Assembly (NCBI RefSeq): GCF_036884655.1 | Contig: NC_088340.1 | Coordinates: forward strand, 30,070,001-30,134,000 | Length of the DNA: 64,000 nucleotides | Source of the DNA: Musa acuminata AAA Group | Taxonomy: Eukaryota > Streptophyta > Magnoliopsida > Zingiberales > Musaceae | Direction of reading: 5' to 3' | Made by a program: the position numbers and the translations under genes | Shown here: positions 45,890 through 57,584 of the stretch, in pieces | How positions within the stretch are numbered: position 1 is the stretch's first letter | Layout: every line of letters begins with the position of its first letter | The notes under the pieces: generated by a model | Seen by the model: the letters and a program-made list of their open reading frames with translations, nothing else | Told to the model about the DNA's origin: nothing | Database searches by the model: none

Positions 45890-47300
45890 TGCTGGGAAAT
45901 CTTGTGGGTGATATCACATGCGCAGTGGAAGAACAAGTAAACAAAATCCCCAATTCCCAAAGAGATGTTCGTCGTCGTGCGAAGATTGGTGCGCAAAATC
46001 CGCGAAACTTAAAATTGCGTATAGGGTAGATTGTGTTACCTAGGGAGATCGTATATCCCAGTTTCCTTGCAGATCTTTAGGAGAGGGTGAAGGAGGTTAA
46101 GCGTCCTCCTCTCTAGTGGTGATCCACACAGCAGGGCTGCGATGATGCTCCTCAAAACTCCAGGCCTGCTCTGAGGTGGAGAGGGGAAGGAGAATAGGAG
46201 AGGCAAGCAAAGGCTCTAGCCTATGAGGCTTTGAATCCCTCCTATTTATAGAGGTCCCCTGTCAAACCCTAATGGGTCCTTCCCTAGTGGGTATTGGATC
46301 TGCATCTAATAAGACAAGGGCTCCGTCGGATATCTCATATCCGAACCTCTACTCATCGCAATGCCTACCATTTGTGTGTGACCCTCTAGGCCCAATATCG
46401 AGCTGGCCGTGAGTCATACCTGTCAGAACTCCTTCTAACTCAGTAAATTATTATATTTGTAATAATTTACTTGACTCATCAACTACGGACATACTAGGCC
46501 ACTATGCCATAGTCCCCAGACGATATAGAGGAATCCAATCCAGTGGACCTGTCTGTCCTCAGTTACTGTGTACCTATAGTCCCTCATCCATCTAATATCC
46601 CTAAGACCGTATATCGAGCATGGTGCTGTCAGACCCATACGGTTTCTACTTGAGTCTCACTCTAATGGATTCTCTCGGAAAACTCTTTCTCTCTCAACCC
46701 GAATGACCCTGGCCAGGGATTTTTCTGAGCAAGAACACATGAGATATTCCTCTCATAACGCCGAGAGTGGATGATCCTCTATCGACACTCAATAGCCCTC
46801 GTAAGGTCGACTACCACTCCCAATGACCAGTTGTACTAGATCTGGGACAACCAAACCTTTAAGTCTGGTATCAAAGAGTGGAGCACTCATACAGGACATC
46901 CTTGGTGTCTCAAGTCTAAGGACCAGATATACCACTAGGACTACGGAATCGCTGTCTGACAATAAGGTATCATCAACCATCCAGCATTCCATAAGCGGAT
47001 CATTCAGTGAACTCATTCTCCGATGAGCACCTATACTGTATCCCTAGTGTCCCTACATGAGCAGTTATGAGACCAGCTGCATCCATCATATGGACGGGTA
47101 TACAGCACACCAGTCTGTCCGGTTATCATGATGTCCCTCTCGAGTAACCTATGACTGGGATTATTTAGGATATGTGTTTAAAGGTGAATCGATCTCATTA
47201 TCGTGATCTCATCACGATCCGATTCCCATTGCACAAATCGAAGGACATCACAATATATATATGCATATATGCAATTGTTATAAAGTGATATATACCAAAT
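45890..47300 (-). repeat. N4b 5' LTR, truncated at its outer end
   Basis: It matches 33380-34780 closely and stops at about 47300 (GATATATACCAAAT), where plus-strand N3 leader begins (AGGATGGGAATCA). The first ~0.1 kb of the LTR (element sense) is missing. Confidence 0.83.
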
Positions 47301-47575
47301 AGGATGGGAATCATAAAGAGTTGTGATCGGCAAGAGTTGCCTACCTTTTGGGCTTAGTGTGATTGGTCGGGTCTCTCGAGGTTACACTAAGATGCTGATT
47401 GGATCCCGATCCCCAATAGAAGTCTACTGGAGACTTCTGTTTCACATGTTGAGGGTGTCGCATGACTCGCTAGTAAAATAGTGGGAGTAGATTAAGATAG
47501 AAGTCCATATCTTATTTGTTTATTTTTACAAAATATGCATATCATTTGCTTCTACTACATCTTTATTTTCAGAAA
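47301..47575 (+). other. N3 untranslated leader, third part
   Basis: It matches the reverse complement of the N4b leader at about 43950-44222, so it belongs to N3 and not to N4b. It contains one TTGGTCGGGTCTCTCGAGG motif (47364-47380). Confidence 0.78.
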
Positions 47576-49508
47576 ATATCGCTTTCAAATCCCTTGTGTG
47601 GCATACTTGATGTCAACCACCGTACTGGTCCGAATTATATGGATTGGCTCCGCAACTAGAGAATTATTCTTACGATAGAGAAAATTACATACATCCTTGA
47701 TACAATGATGCCTAAGCCTGAGTAAGGGGCAAGCAAGGATGAGATTGCTCGCTACGTGAAGTACAAAGATGACTCCACTCTTACTCAATGTTACATGTTG
47801 GGCTCCATGACTCCTGAGTTACAGAGACAACATGAAAAAATAGATGCAAAATCCATTCTCCGACATGAGATATCCAGGGGCCTCTTCCGCACTAGGATGA
47901 TTGAGGGGACACCGGTTCAAAACCATGTCCTAAAGATGATTGAGTGGATAGAGAAACTCACAAGTCTAGGAATGGTCCTAGAGGATAACTTGTGTGTGGA
48001 TCATGTGCTTTAGTCCCTACCAGATTCCTTTTTATAGTTCATAATAAATTTTAATATGAACAAGCTTGAGGTGACTCTCCTTAGGATCCTTAATATTTTG
48101 AGGGAGACAGAGACCACTATCAAGAAAAAGAAGCCAGTTCTTTATAATAGGGAGACCAAAAAGAAAAGGAAAGAAAAAAAGTCCCTCAAGAAGGGCAAGG
48201 GCAAGGGTAGACTAGTAAAGTAAATGTTGTTAAGAAAGACCTGACAAAGGACAAAAGCCAGTACTTCCACTACGGCAAAGATCGGCACCAGAAGAGGAAC
48301 TGCAAAGAGTACCTTGCAGAGAGGGCGAAACAAAAGCTTGGAGAAGCTTCAAGTACATTCATGATCAGTCTACATTTGTCAGACTCTTATGATAACACAT
48401 AGGTATTGGATACCGGTAGTACTTATCATATTTGCAATTCATTATAGGTTCTGGCAAGACCTAGGAGATTGGCGAGAGTCGAGATGGACCTCAAGATGGA
48501 TAATGGAGCAAAAGTTGCTATAGTAGTTGTTGGTGAGGTCACCCAACATCTGCTTGGTGGAGCTAGTAGTGCATTGGATGTATGCTATTTTGTTCCTTTT
48601 GTTATCAAAAACATAATTTCTATTTTATGTTTGATAGTTAGTGGATATAAATTAGTTTTTGAGAACAATGGTTATTCAATATTATTAGATGATAAGATCA
48701 TCACAAGAAGAATATTGTATAATGGTTTATTTATGCTAGATACTACACATATCATGAATGTAAGTATGTCCAAGAGGAAACGAGATGAGGTGAACAATGC
48801 ATACTTGTGGCATTATAGGCTAGGTCACATCCATGAGGAAAGAAAACAAAAGTTGCTATAGGATGGATATCTAGATTCATTCGACTATGAGTCATATGCA
48901 ACTTGCGAGCCTTGCTTTCGTAGAAAACTAACCAATTCTCCATTTAGTGGAATTGGAGAGAGATCCATTGAGCTGTTGGAACTCATACATAGTGATGTAT
49001 GTGGATCCATGTCAACTCATGCTATTGGTGGTTACTCTTACTTCATTATCTTTACTAATGATTTCTTAAGATATGGACATGTGTACTTAATGAAGTACAA
49101 GTCCAAGGTCTTTGAGAAATTCAGACAATATATGAATAAAGTGGAGAACGAGACTGGAAAGAGTATTTAGACTCTTTAATTAGATCGAGGAGATGAGTAC
49201 TTGAGTACAGAGTTCACCCAGTTCTTCAAGGACTATGAGATTCTATCCCAATGGACATCTCCTTATACACATCAATTCAATGGTGTATCTGAAAAGAGGA
49301 ATCATACACTATTAGATATGGTGCGGTCCATGATGAGTTTTTCTAACTTACCCATCTCATTCTAGGGATACGCCCTAGAGACCACAACTTACCTTCTGAA
49401 CAGAGTTCCAACTAAGTCGATAGTGTCTATACCATATTAGATATAGAAAGGAAAATAACCCAATCTTATGGTTGTTAAGATTTGGGACTGCTCTACCCTT
49501 GTTAAAAG
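47576..49508 (+). pseudogene. N3 gag and first half of pol
   Basis: The start codon is degraded to ATA at 47576. Gag words SNPLCGILDVN and KYKDDSTLTQCYMLGSMTPE are followed by a damaged zinc-knuckle (HYGKDRHQKRNC). The pre-integrase region is near 48780-48960 (YLWHYRLGHIHEERKQKLL, CEPC) and the integrase start in 48976-49170 (ELIHSDVCGSMSTHAIGGYS). Stops and frameshifts are frequent. It is cut by N4c after CTTGTTAAAAG and resumes at 57585. Confidence 0.82.
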
Positions 49509-50029
49509 TGTTGAATCTCGGATTTTGATGATAAAATCAATTGGTGGGTTAATTGATCTAATCCATATTATTGAGTTAAGTGTGTAGGATTAACTACGAT
49601 AACCAGAAAACATAAACCAAGAATACCGGAGTCAAGATCGATTGACGTTTAAGAGTCCGAAGAATCGTCGGAGATGCTGCCGGAACCAACCGAGAAGAAA
49701 TCGGGAACCTATCGGAATTTTCGGAAGTTCGCCGAAGAGATCGTCGGAGGTTCACGGAGATCACCGAGAAGGCTCGGCTACTCGTTAAAGTCATCACAAG
49801 ATCGGGAGCTTGCAGGGAGTCCGTCGGAAGAAGTTCGTCGGAAAGCTCGCCGGAACAAGACTCGATGTTCGCGGTTGAAAACTTGCTTAGGATGTTTTTT
49901 TTGTTATGTAGTTCACTTGTTATTAGGAGTAGGATTAAGAGATAATCCTATATCCTGGTTAGGGGCCAACTGGGCCCAAAGTCAGATTTGGTTTGGGCTA
50001 AAATTAAGCCAAACTAGTGAATCGGAGAG

Positions 50030-50180
50030 CCAGGCGGTGGCATCGCCTGGCTGGGCGGTTGCACCGCCTGGGCTGGGCGGTGGCACCGCCCAGCACCCGA
50101 GAGCTGGGCGGTGACACCTCCTGGGCTGGGCGGTTGCACCGTCCAGCACCCGAGCGCTGTGCGGTGGCACCGCCAGCATC
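50030..50180. repeat. Palindrome cluster in the N4c 5' LTR
   Basis: GCGGTGGCACCGCC-type imperfect palindromes alternate with CAGCACCCGAGAGCTG units, about seven in 150 bp. It is GC- and CpG-rich in an otherwise AT-rich element. The counterpart in the 3' LTR is at 56870-57015. Confidence 0.85.
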
Positions 50181-50236
50181 GGGAACATAAGAGAATTCAA
50201 ATTTTTTGGAGCCCAAATTTGAATCCTCTTGAGGCC

Positions 50237-50244
50237 TATAAATA
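50237..50244 (+). promoter_or_regulatory. TATA box of the N4c 5' LTR
   Basis: GGCCTATAAATACCCC lies directly downstream of the palindrome cluster. The same box in the 3' LTR is at 57075-57082. Transcription probably starts about 30 bp further on. Confidence 0.72.
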
Positions 50245-50743
50245 CCCCTCAAGTCTCAGCTGAGAAGACAACTTTTTGAGGAGCAAGTGATTAAGAGAAA
50301 AGTCTTAGAAGAGTCTTTGTCTTTCTTGTTTTCAATTTGCTAGTGTTCACCTCATTCTTTCTTGCTAAAAATCTGTAAGAGAGTGAACCGCTTGTAAAAG
50401 TTGTAAGAGGGGTATTTACCCTTCCCTTTCAAGAGATTTGCTAGTAGAATGTGGGAGCCTCATCGAAGAGGGGCTTCGCAAGTGGATGTAGGTCACTTGA
50501 CCGAACCACTTTAAAAATGGCGTAATCTCTGGTTTACATTTCATTACTGCTATTTACATTACTGCAAACCCTCTTACTTGCTTTATTTCCTCATTACATT
50601 TACTGCACAACTTTGTGAATACGCTTTCAAGTTAAGCACTTCCGATTCCGATTTTTATCGTACGAAAGATTTTTCGAAACCAACGTTTTAAGCCGCTGCA
50701 CTAATTCACCTCCCCCTCTTAGTGCCGCTCCAATCCTAACAAT

Positions 50744-50755
50744 TGGTATCAGAGC
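50744..50755 (+). other. N4c primer-binding site (initiator tRNA-Met)
   Basis: TGGTATCAGAGC follows the LTR end after a two-base spacer. Confidence 0.88.
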
Positions 50756-50793
50756 AAGGCTCACTTTCATATTTGGTTTAATACCCAAGAGAG

Positions 50794-52359
50794 ATGGCTT
50801 ACTCCGGCATGCATGAGGGTCATTCTATCACACGTACACCCTTGTTTAATGGGTCGGATTATACTTATTGGAAGACTCGGATGAGTATCTTCCTCATTTC
50901 TATGGATTTCGAGCTTTGGACTATTGTTGAAAACGGATTTAAAAAATCTTCTCTTTCGATGAGCGAATGGAATGAATCGGAGAATAAGGTTTTTGCTTTA
51001 AATACAAAGGCTATGAATGCCTTGTTTTGTGCACTAGACAAAAATGAATTTAATCGTGTTTCAATTTGTGATTCGGCTTTTGATATTTGGAGAACTCTTG
51101 AGGTCACTCATGAAGGCACTAGCCAAGTGAAAGAGTCCAAAATCAACATCCTTGTGCACTCTTATGAACTTTTCCGAATGAAACCAAGTGAGTCCATCGG
51201 AGACATGTACACCCGGTTTACGGATGTCATCAATGGACTCAAAGCTCTAGGTAAAGATTTTACTAACTTTGAACTAGTAACTAAAATCTTAAGATCCCTC
51301 CCTAAAAGTTGGGATCCAAAAGTTACGGCCATTCAAGCGGCCAAAGACCTTAAAGCATTCCCTCTTGAAGAACTCATTGGGTCTCTAATGACCTACGAAA
51401 TGACATGTCAAGCTCATGACGAGCTCGAGAACCCCCTTCCAAAGAACAGGAAGGATATGGCAATCAAATCACAAGAAGACCACTTGAAAGGAACATCAAG
51501 TGATGAGGACAGTGACAATGACATTGCACTTTTGACTCAAAAATTTAAAAAATATTTAAGAAAGAATAAATTTAAAAATAATACAAAAAATAAATTTGAA
51601 CAAAAGAAGGACCAAGTGATTTGCTATGAATGCAAAAAACCGGGACACTACAAGAACGATTGTCCTCAAGCCAAAAAGAGAACATCAAAGAAGAAGGCAC
51701 TCAAGGCAACGTGGGATGATTCAAGCGCGTTCGAAGAAGAGGAGTCCAACACCGAGCAAGTTGCTCATAACGCGCTAATGGCTTTAGGAGAAGAGGTATG
51801 TGATTTATTTAATGAAGATTTATCTTTTGAAGAACTCTCTATCACTTTTCATGAATTATTTGATGAATGTAGAACTGTTAGCAAGAAGTTAAGTATCTTA
51901 AAGAAAGAGCATGCTTTGCTACAAGATAAGTTTGATAGTCTTCAAACTCCTCCAAGCTCTAAGTGTGAGCATTTAGAAGCAATAAAAAATGAAAATTTGC
52001 TTCTTAAAGAAACCTTAAACAAGTTTAAGGTTGGTAGCAAAGGATTAGATATGATCCTTGCACACAAGGGTCACGTCGCAAATAGAAATGAAATTGGATT
52101 TGTAAAAGGATTACATCAAAATCCTACCACTTTCATAAAAGGACCTACATTACATGTTTCCTCTTATATGAAATGCAACTTCTGTTACAAATCCGGACAT
52201 ATTGCCTACAAATGTCCATTTAGGAAAATTAGTTCACAAAAATTAATATGGGTTCCTAAAGGAACTATAAAGGATTCAATAATAAATAACAAAGTTAGTG
52301 GATCAATTTTTGAGGCACCCAAAATCAAATGGGTACCTAAAAGTCATCCTCTTTTGTAG
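50794..52359 (+). CDS. N4c Gag protein
   Basis: This is an intact 521-residue frame for the nucleocapsid/capsid precursor that packages element RNA in cytoplasmic particles. The ATG at 50794 lies in AGAGAGATGGCT, 50 bp after the primer-binding site. Residues about 20-240 form the UBN2-type copia Gag region (GSDYTYWKTRMSIFLISMDF, MYTRFTDVINGLKALGKDF, LRSLPKSWDPKVTAIQ). Two CCHC zinc knuckles follow, CYECKKPGHYKNDC (about 277) and CNFCYKSGHIAYKC (about 461), with a charged, coiled-coil-like stretch between. The large Gag with two knuckles fits Sirevirus elements. It ends at a TAG (52357-52359), after which the same frame continues into the protease. Confidence 0.9.
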   Translation: MAYSGMHEGHSITRTPLFNGSDYTYWKTRMSIFLISMDFELWTIVENGFKKSSLSMSEWNESENKVFALNTKAMNALFCALDKNEFNRVSICDSAFDIWRTLEVTHEGTSQVKESKINILVHSYELFRMKPSESIGDMYTRFTDVINGLKALGKDFTNFELVTKILRSLPKSWDPKVTAIQAAKDLKAFPLEELIGSLMTYEMTCQAHDELENPLPKNRKDMAIKSQEDHLKGTSSDEDSDNDIALLTQKFKKYLRKNKFKNNTKNKFEQKKDQVICYECKKPGHYKNDCPQAKKRTSKKKALKATWDDSSAFEEEESNTEQVAHNALMALGEEVCDLFNEDLSFEELSITFHELFDECRTVSKKLSILKKEHALLQDKFDSLQTPPSSKCEHLEAIKNENLLLKETLNKFKVGSKGLDMILAHKGHVANRNEIGFVKGLHQNPTTFIKGPTLHVSSYMKCNFCYKSGHIAYKCPFRKISSQKLIWVPKGTIKDSIINNKVSGSIFEAPKIKWVPKSHPLL

Positions 52360-55300
52360 ACAAACCCACAAGCTAGGAGCAAGAGATGGTATCTCGATAG
52401 TGGATGCTCAAGACATATGACTGGAGATCCATCTTATTTCTCTATGCTCACTAGCAAAGAAGAAGGGTACGTCACCTTCGGAGACAACAACAAAGGCAAA
52501 ATCATTGGCAAGAGAACTATTGGTAACAAATTTAGTTTTTCCATTGATGATATTTTACTAGTTGATGGATTGAAACATAATCTCTTGAGTATAGTCAACT
52601 ATGCGATAAAGATTATATCGTTAGATTCGAATCAAATATGTGTATTATCGAAAAACCAAACAATAACTTGACTATGATTGCATTAAAATAAAATAATGTC
52701 TACACCATCAACCTTGATGAACTAAGTAATGAAATGTGCTTCTCTGCTCTAAATGATGATGCTTGGCTTTGGCATAGGAGATTAGGCCATGCAAGCATAA
52801 AACTAATATCTAAGATCTCATCTAGAGAATTAGTACGAGGGATTCCAAATATGAAGTTTACTAAGGACAAAGTATGTGATGCATGTCAACTAGGTAAACA
52901 AATAAAAACTAGTTTCAAACCAAAAAATCAAATTAGCACCACTAGACCACTACAATTGATCCATTTGGACTTATTCGGACCAATTGACACAACAAGTCTA
53001 GGAGGAAGCAAATATGCGTTTGTAATTGTGGATGACTATACTAGGTACACTTGGACCTATTTCTTAGTCCACAAAAGTGATTGCTTCAAGTGCTTCTCTA
53101 AATTTTGTAAACTCACTCAAAACGAAAAAGGTTTCATGATTTCATCAATTCAGAGTGATCACGGTGGCGAATTTCAAAACCGTGACTTTCAAAATTTTTA
53201 TGAAGTTAATGGATACAATCACAACTTCTCCACTCCGAGGAATCCCCAACAAAATGGAGTAGTTGAAAGAAAAAATAGAAACCTACAAAAAATGGCAAGA
53301 ACTATGTTAAATGAACATAGTTTACCTAAGTATTTTTGGGCCGAAGCCGTAAATACGGCTTGCTACATCATGAATAGAGTCCTAATAAAACCATCCTTAT
53401 CAAAAACTCCCTATGAATTATGGAATAACAAAAAACCAAATATTTCCTATTTTAAAGTTTTCGGTTGTAAATGCTTTATTTTGAATGAAAGGGATGTCTT
53501 AGGAAAATTTGATGCTAAATCCGATGAAGGCATCTTTCTTGGTTACTCTTCCGTTTCTAAGGCTTTTCGAGTTTTTAACAAAAGAACGTTAGTAATAGAA
53601 GAGTCTATTCATGTAGTTTTTAATGAAATTTCTAATTTAAAGAAAAATGATTTTGATGATGATCTTTGTTTTGATAATTTGAATTTAAATGAACCTCCTC
53701 CTCAAAATAGCAACTTGGATGCACCTTCTTCCGAAATTTTCTTACCCAAGGAATGGAAGTATATAGATGCTCATCCAAAGGAGCTAATTATAGTAGATAC
53801 ATCAAAAGGGGTTCAAACTCGTTCCTCTTTCAAGAATTTTTGTGCTAATGCCGCCTTCCTTTCTCAAATTGAACCTAAATGCATTGACGAGGTCATAAAA
53901 GATGATTTTTGGGTTATTACAATGCAAGAAGAATTGAATCAATTTGAGAGGAATAAGGTATGGAAGCTTGTTCCTAGACCTAGTGACCATTTAGTCATTG
54001 GTACTAAATGGGTCTTTAGAAACAAGCAAGACGAAAATGGTATCGTGGTTAGAAACAAGGCTAGATTAGTGGCCAAAGGTTTCAACCAAGAAGAAGATAT
54101 CAATTACGAAGAAACCTTCGCTCCCGTAGCTCGATTAGAAGCCATAAGGATGCTTCTTGCCTATGCTAGTAGTAATAATTTTAAACTATTTCAAATGGAT
54201 GTCAAAAGTGCTTTCTTGAATGGTTTTATTTCCGAAGAAGTATATGTCGAACAACCTCCTAGATTTGAAAATTCTCTTCTTCCTAACCATGTATTCAAAT
54301 TGACGAAGGCCCTCTATGGCTTGAAACAAGCTCCTAGAGCTTGGTATGAAAGGCTTAGTTCCTTTCTTATTTTAAATAATTTTACTAAAGGCAAGGTTGA
54401 TACTACATTGTTTATTAAACATTTTGAAAATAATTTTCTTATTGTGCAAATTTATGTTGACGATATTATTTTTGGCTCTTCGGATGAATCACTATGTGAA
54501 TCATTTACCAAATGTATGAGTCATGAATTTGAAATGAGTTTAATGGGTGAATTAACTTTCTTTTTGGGATTACAAATCAAACAACTTAGTGATGGTATAT
54601 TTCTTAACCAATCTAAATATACATTAGAATTGTTAAAACGATTTAACATGGATAATTCAAAAGCAATAAACACCCCTATGAGTACTGCGACTAAGTTAGA
54701 TATGGATGAAAATAGTGAAAATTTCGATCAAAAAACATATAGAGGAATGATAGGTAGTCTACTCTACCTCACCGCGACTAGACCGGATATTATATTTAGT
54801 GTAGGACTTTACGCTAGGTTTCAATCAAATCCTAAATTATCTCATCTTAAAAGTGTTAAAAGAATATTTAGGTATCTTAAAGGAACTCCAAATCTAGGAC
54901 TATGGTATCCAAAATCTGAAAATTTTGATTTAATAGCTTATGCAGATGCCGATTTTGGCGGATGCAGGATAGATAGAAAAAGTACATCTGGAACATGCCA
55001 ATTTTTAGGACATGCACTTGTTTCTTAGACTTCCAAGAAATAAAATTCAGTTGCACTATCTACGGTGGAAGCCGAATACATTGCTGCAAGTGCATGCTGT
55101 GCACAAGTTGTTTGGATGAAAAATACATTAGAAGACTATGGAATTCACTTTAAAAACATTCCCATAAAATGTGATAATACTAGTGCCATATGTCTTACTA
55201 AAAATCCAATCCAGCACTCTAGAACTAAGCACATCGACGTTAGGCATCATTTCATACGCGATTATGTCCTTAACAATGATGTTGTTCTAGAATTCATTGA

Positions 55301-55403
55301 CACAAAGCATCAATTAGCAGATATATTTACAAAAGCCTTGAATGAAGACCAATTTGAATTCATTAGAAGGGAATTAGGTATGTTAAATTGTCCCAAAGAA
55401 TAA
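52360..55403 (+). pseudogene. N4c pol (protease, integrase, reverse transcriptase, RNase H)
   Basis: The protease site WYLDSGCSRHMTG is near 52388, in the gag frame. A TGA at 52669-52671 and a frameshift before 52734 separate it from the rest. Integrase has the HHCC finger ([11 protein letters not shown] ... CDACQLGKQ), then [18 protein letters not shown] and NGVVERKNR as the DDE residues. RT has [40 protein letters not shown] and [10 protein letters not shown]. RNase H has [23 protein letters not shown] at 55026-55028 and a TAA shortly after (55041) interrupt RNase H before EAEYIAASACC and DNTSAICLTKNP. It ends at a TAA at 55403. The rest of the 765-codon main frame (52734-55028) is open. 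Confidence 0.9.
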
Positions 55404-56347
55404 ACTTGTTTAAATGGATTTTTCGTAAAGTTTTTCATTCTCTCTCTGTTCCTCGATGAATCTGATCCTTCTCTTTCGATTCTAAATGACATGTTAAATT
55501 ATCTTATCCTATCTTGAGTCAAACACCGCTCCCATCTGATCAAGATTAATGATTTTATGATATTTTGTGAATCTCAAAATTGATTTTGATGGCTTGATTA
55601 TGAGTTTCAAGTTGACGATGTAAATTTAAATGAGTTTGTATTCGAATTATGATCTTGACTTATTGGAGTTACTACTTGATATTTTTTAATCACAATCTCT
55701 TCCTTGCACACCTACAATTTGTGTTATTTATAGAAAGAAGAGATTTGATAAAATGGATGAATGCTGAATTTTCCTTTAGGTGAACTCTGCGTAAATATTT
55801 TAGCATACTTAATTTTGGATGATGGATTTTCGTATGATCAATGCTGAATTCCTGATATTATAATCACAAGTTATATTCTTCAAGTCTCATTCCCTTTTTG
55901 TTGATGACAAAGGGGGAGAAAAGTGATGACTTGTACCATTTTGATAGCATGACTTATATGAATTTCAAAAGCATGTGTGATATGAATGTCTTATATGCCT
56001 TGCAAAATGCCTTCCAAAATCCTTGAGAATATCGCAAGATTGATTGATCATATTGAAAGCTTGCCTTACATTTATATCATGAAATTCATGTTGAAAATCT
56101 TTATCTCCTATCGTAGTAAAAATTATCTCTTATCATTCTACTTGAAAATGATTTTCATCGAAGTTTTGTATTTACTATTGCTTAATGAGAATAACGATAA
56201 GTTCTACGGTTAGAACTTATCGGTTTATGCTTGAATTCTATGGATGGAATTCAAGTGTTTTCATCTTCTCATAATATGGCATATAGATAGGGAGAGTTAT
56301 GATTAACTCCGTCATCAATTGCTTGTCATCATCAAAAAGGGGGAGAT
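55404..56347 (+). other. N4c region between pol and the 3' LTR
   Basis: This is 0.94 kb of AT-rich, non-coding sequence with one polypurine tract at 55909-55924 (AAAGGGGGAGAAAAG) and the terminal tract AAAAAGGGGGAGAT against the LTR. It lacks the CTAGC repeat block of the gag-only elements. Confidence 0.8.
56334..56347 (+). other. N4c polypurine tract
   Basis: AAAAAGGGGGAGAT immediately precedes the TG of the 3' LTR. Confidence 0.85.
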
Positions 56348-57579
56348 TGTTGAATCTCGGATTTTGATGATAAAATCAATTGATGGGTTAATTGATCTAA
56401 TCCATATTATTGAGTTAAGTATGCAGGATTAACTACGATAACCAGAAAACACAAAGCAAGAATACTGGAGTCAAGATCGATGGACGTTTAAGAGTCCGAA
56501 GAATCGTCGGAGATGCTGCCGGAACCAACCGAGAAGAAATCGGGAACCTATCGGAATTTTCGGAAGTTCGCCAAAGAGATCGTCGGAGGTTCACGGAGAT
56601 CACCGAGAAGGCTCGGCTACTCGTTAAAGTCATCACAAGATCGGGAGCTTGCAGGGAGTCCGTCGGAAGAAGTTCGTCGGAAAGCTCGCCGGAACAAGAC
56701 TCGACGTTCGCGGTTGAAAACTTGCTTAGGATGTTTTTTTTGTTATGTAGTTCACTTGTAATTAGGATTAGGATTAAGAGATAATCCTATATCCTGGTTA
56801 GGGGCCAACTGGGCCCAAAGTCAGATTTGGTTTGGGCTAAAATTAAGCCAAACCAGTGAATCGGAGAGCCAGGCGATGGCACCGCCTGGCTGGGCGGTAG
56901 CACCGCCCAGCACCCGAGAGCTGGGCGGTGACACCTCCTGGGCTGGGCGGTTGCACCGTCCAGCACCCGAGCGCTGGGCGGTGGCACCGCTTGGCTGGGC
57001 GGTGGCACCGTCAGCATCGGGAACATAAGAGAATTCAAATTTTTTGGAGCCCAAATTTGAATCCTCTTGAGGCCTATAAATACCCCTCAAGTCTCAGTTG
57101 AGAAGACAACTTTTTGAGCAGCAAGTGATTGAGAGAAAAGTCTTAGAAGAGTCTTTGCCTTTCTTGTTTTCAATTTGCTAGTGTTCACCTCATTCTTTCT
57201 TGCTGAAAATCTGTAAGAGAGTGAACCGCTTGTAAAAGTTGTAAGAGGGGTATTTACCCTTCCTTTTCAAAAGATTTGCTGGTGGAAGGTGGGAGCCTCA
57301 TCGAAGAGGGGCCTCGCAAGTGGATGTAGGTCACTTGACCGAACCACTTTAAAAATGACGTAATCTCTGGTTTGCATTTCATTACTGCTATTTACATTAC
57401 TGCAAACCCTCTTACTTGCTTTATTTCCTCATTACATTTACTGCATAACTTTGCGAATACGCTGTCAAGTTAAGCACTTCCGATTCCGATTTTTATCGTA
57501 CGAAAGATTTTTCGAAACCAATGTTTTAAGCCGCTGCACTAATTCACCCCCCCCTCTTAGTGCCGCTCCTATCCTAACA
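56348..57579 (+). repeat. N4c 3' LTR
   Basis: This 1232-bp copy is nearly identical to 49509-50741. It ends CCTATCCTAACA and is followed by the AAAAG TSD. Confidence 0.93.
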
Positions 57580-57584
57580 AAAAG

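Larger units (their letters stand above)
33380..47300 (-). mobile_element. N4b: Ty1/copia element of the N3 family, minus strand, inserted in the N3 leader
   Basis: The 3' LTR is 33380-34873. The pol remainder is 34874-37104 and 42515-43100, with gag at 43115-43944. The leader is 43945-45889 and the 5' LTR is 45890-about 47300, with the primer-binding site next to it. The gypsy element N5b interrupts integrase. The left edge is intact (TG...CA), but the right edge is truncated: about 0.1 kb of the LTR end and about 0.1 kb of N3 leader are missing, so no TSD can be seen. Host and insert belong to one family in opposite orientation. Confidence 0.82.
49509..50741 (+). repeat. N4c 5' LTR
   Basis: This 1233-bp LTR starts TGTTGAATCTCGG and ends CAATCCTAACA. 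Its first third carries CGTCGGAAG/CCGAGAAG words, then a cluster of GGCGGTGGCACCGCC palindromes (50030-50180), then a TATA box at 50237. Confidence 0.93.
49509..57579 (+). mobile_element. N4c: near-complete Sirevirus-like (SIRE/Maximus type) Ty1/copia element
   Basis: This 8071-bp element has LTRs 49509-50741 and 56348-57579, a primer-binding site at 50744, gag, protease, integrase, RT and RNase H in copia order, and two polypurine tracts (55909 and 56334-56347). A perfect TSD AAAAG (49504-49508 and 57580-57584) flanks it. Removing it restores the N3 integrase frame. The LTRs differ by roughly 2-3% by eye, so it is among the younger insertions. Coding damage is limited to one frameshift and a few stops. 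Confidence 0.93.
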
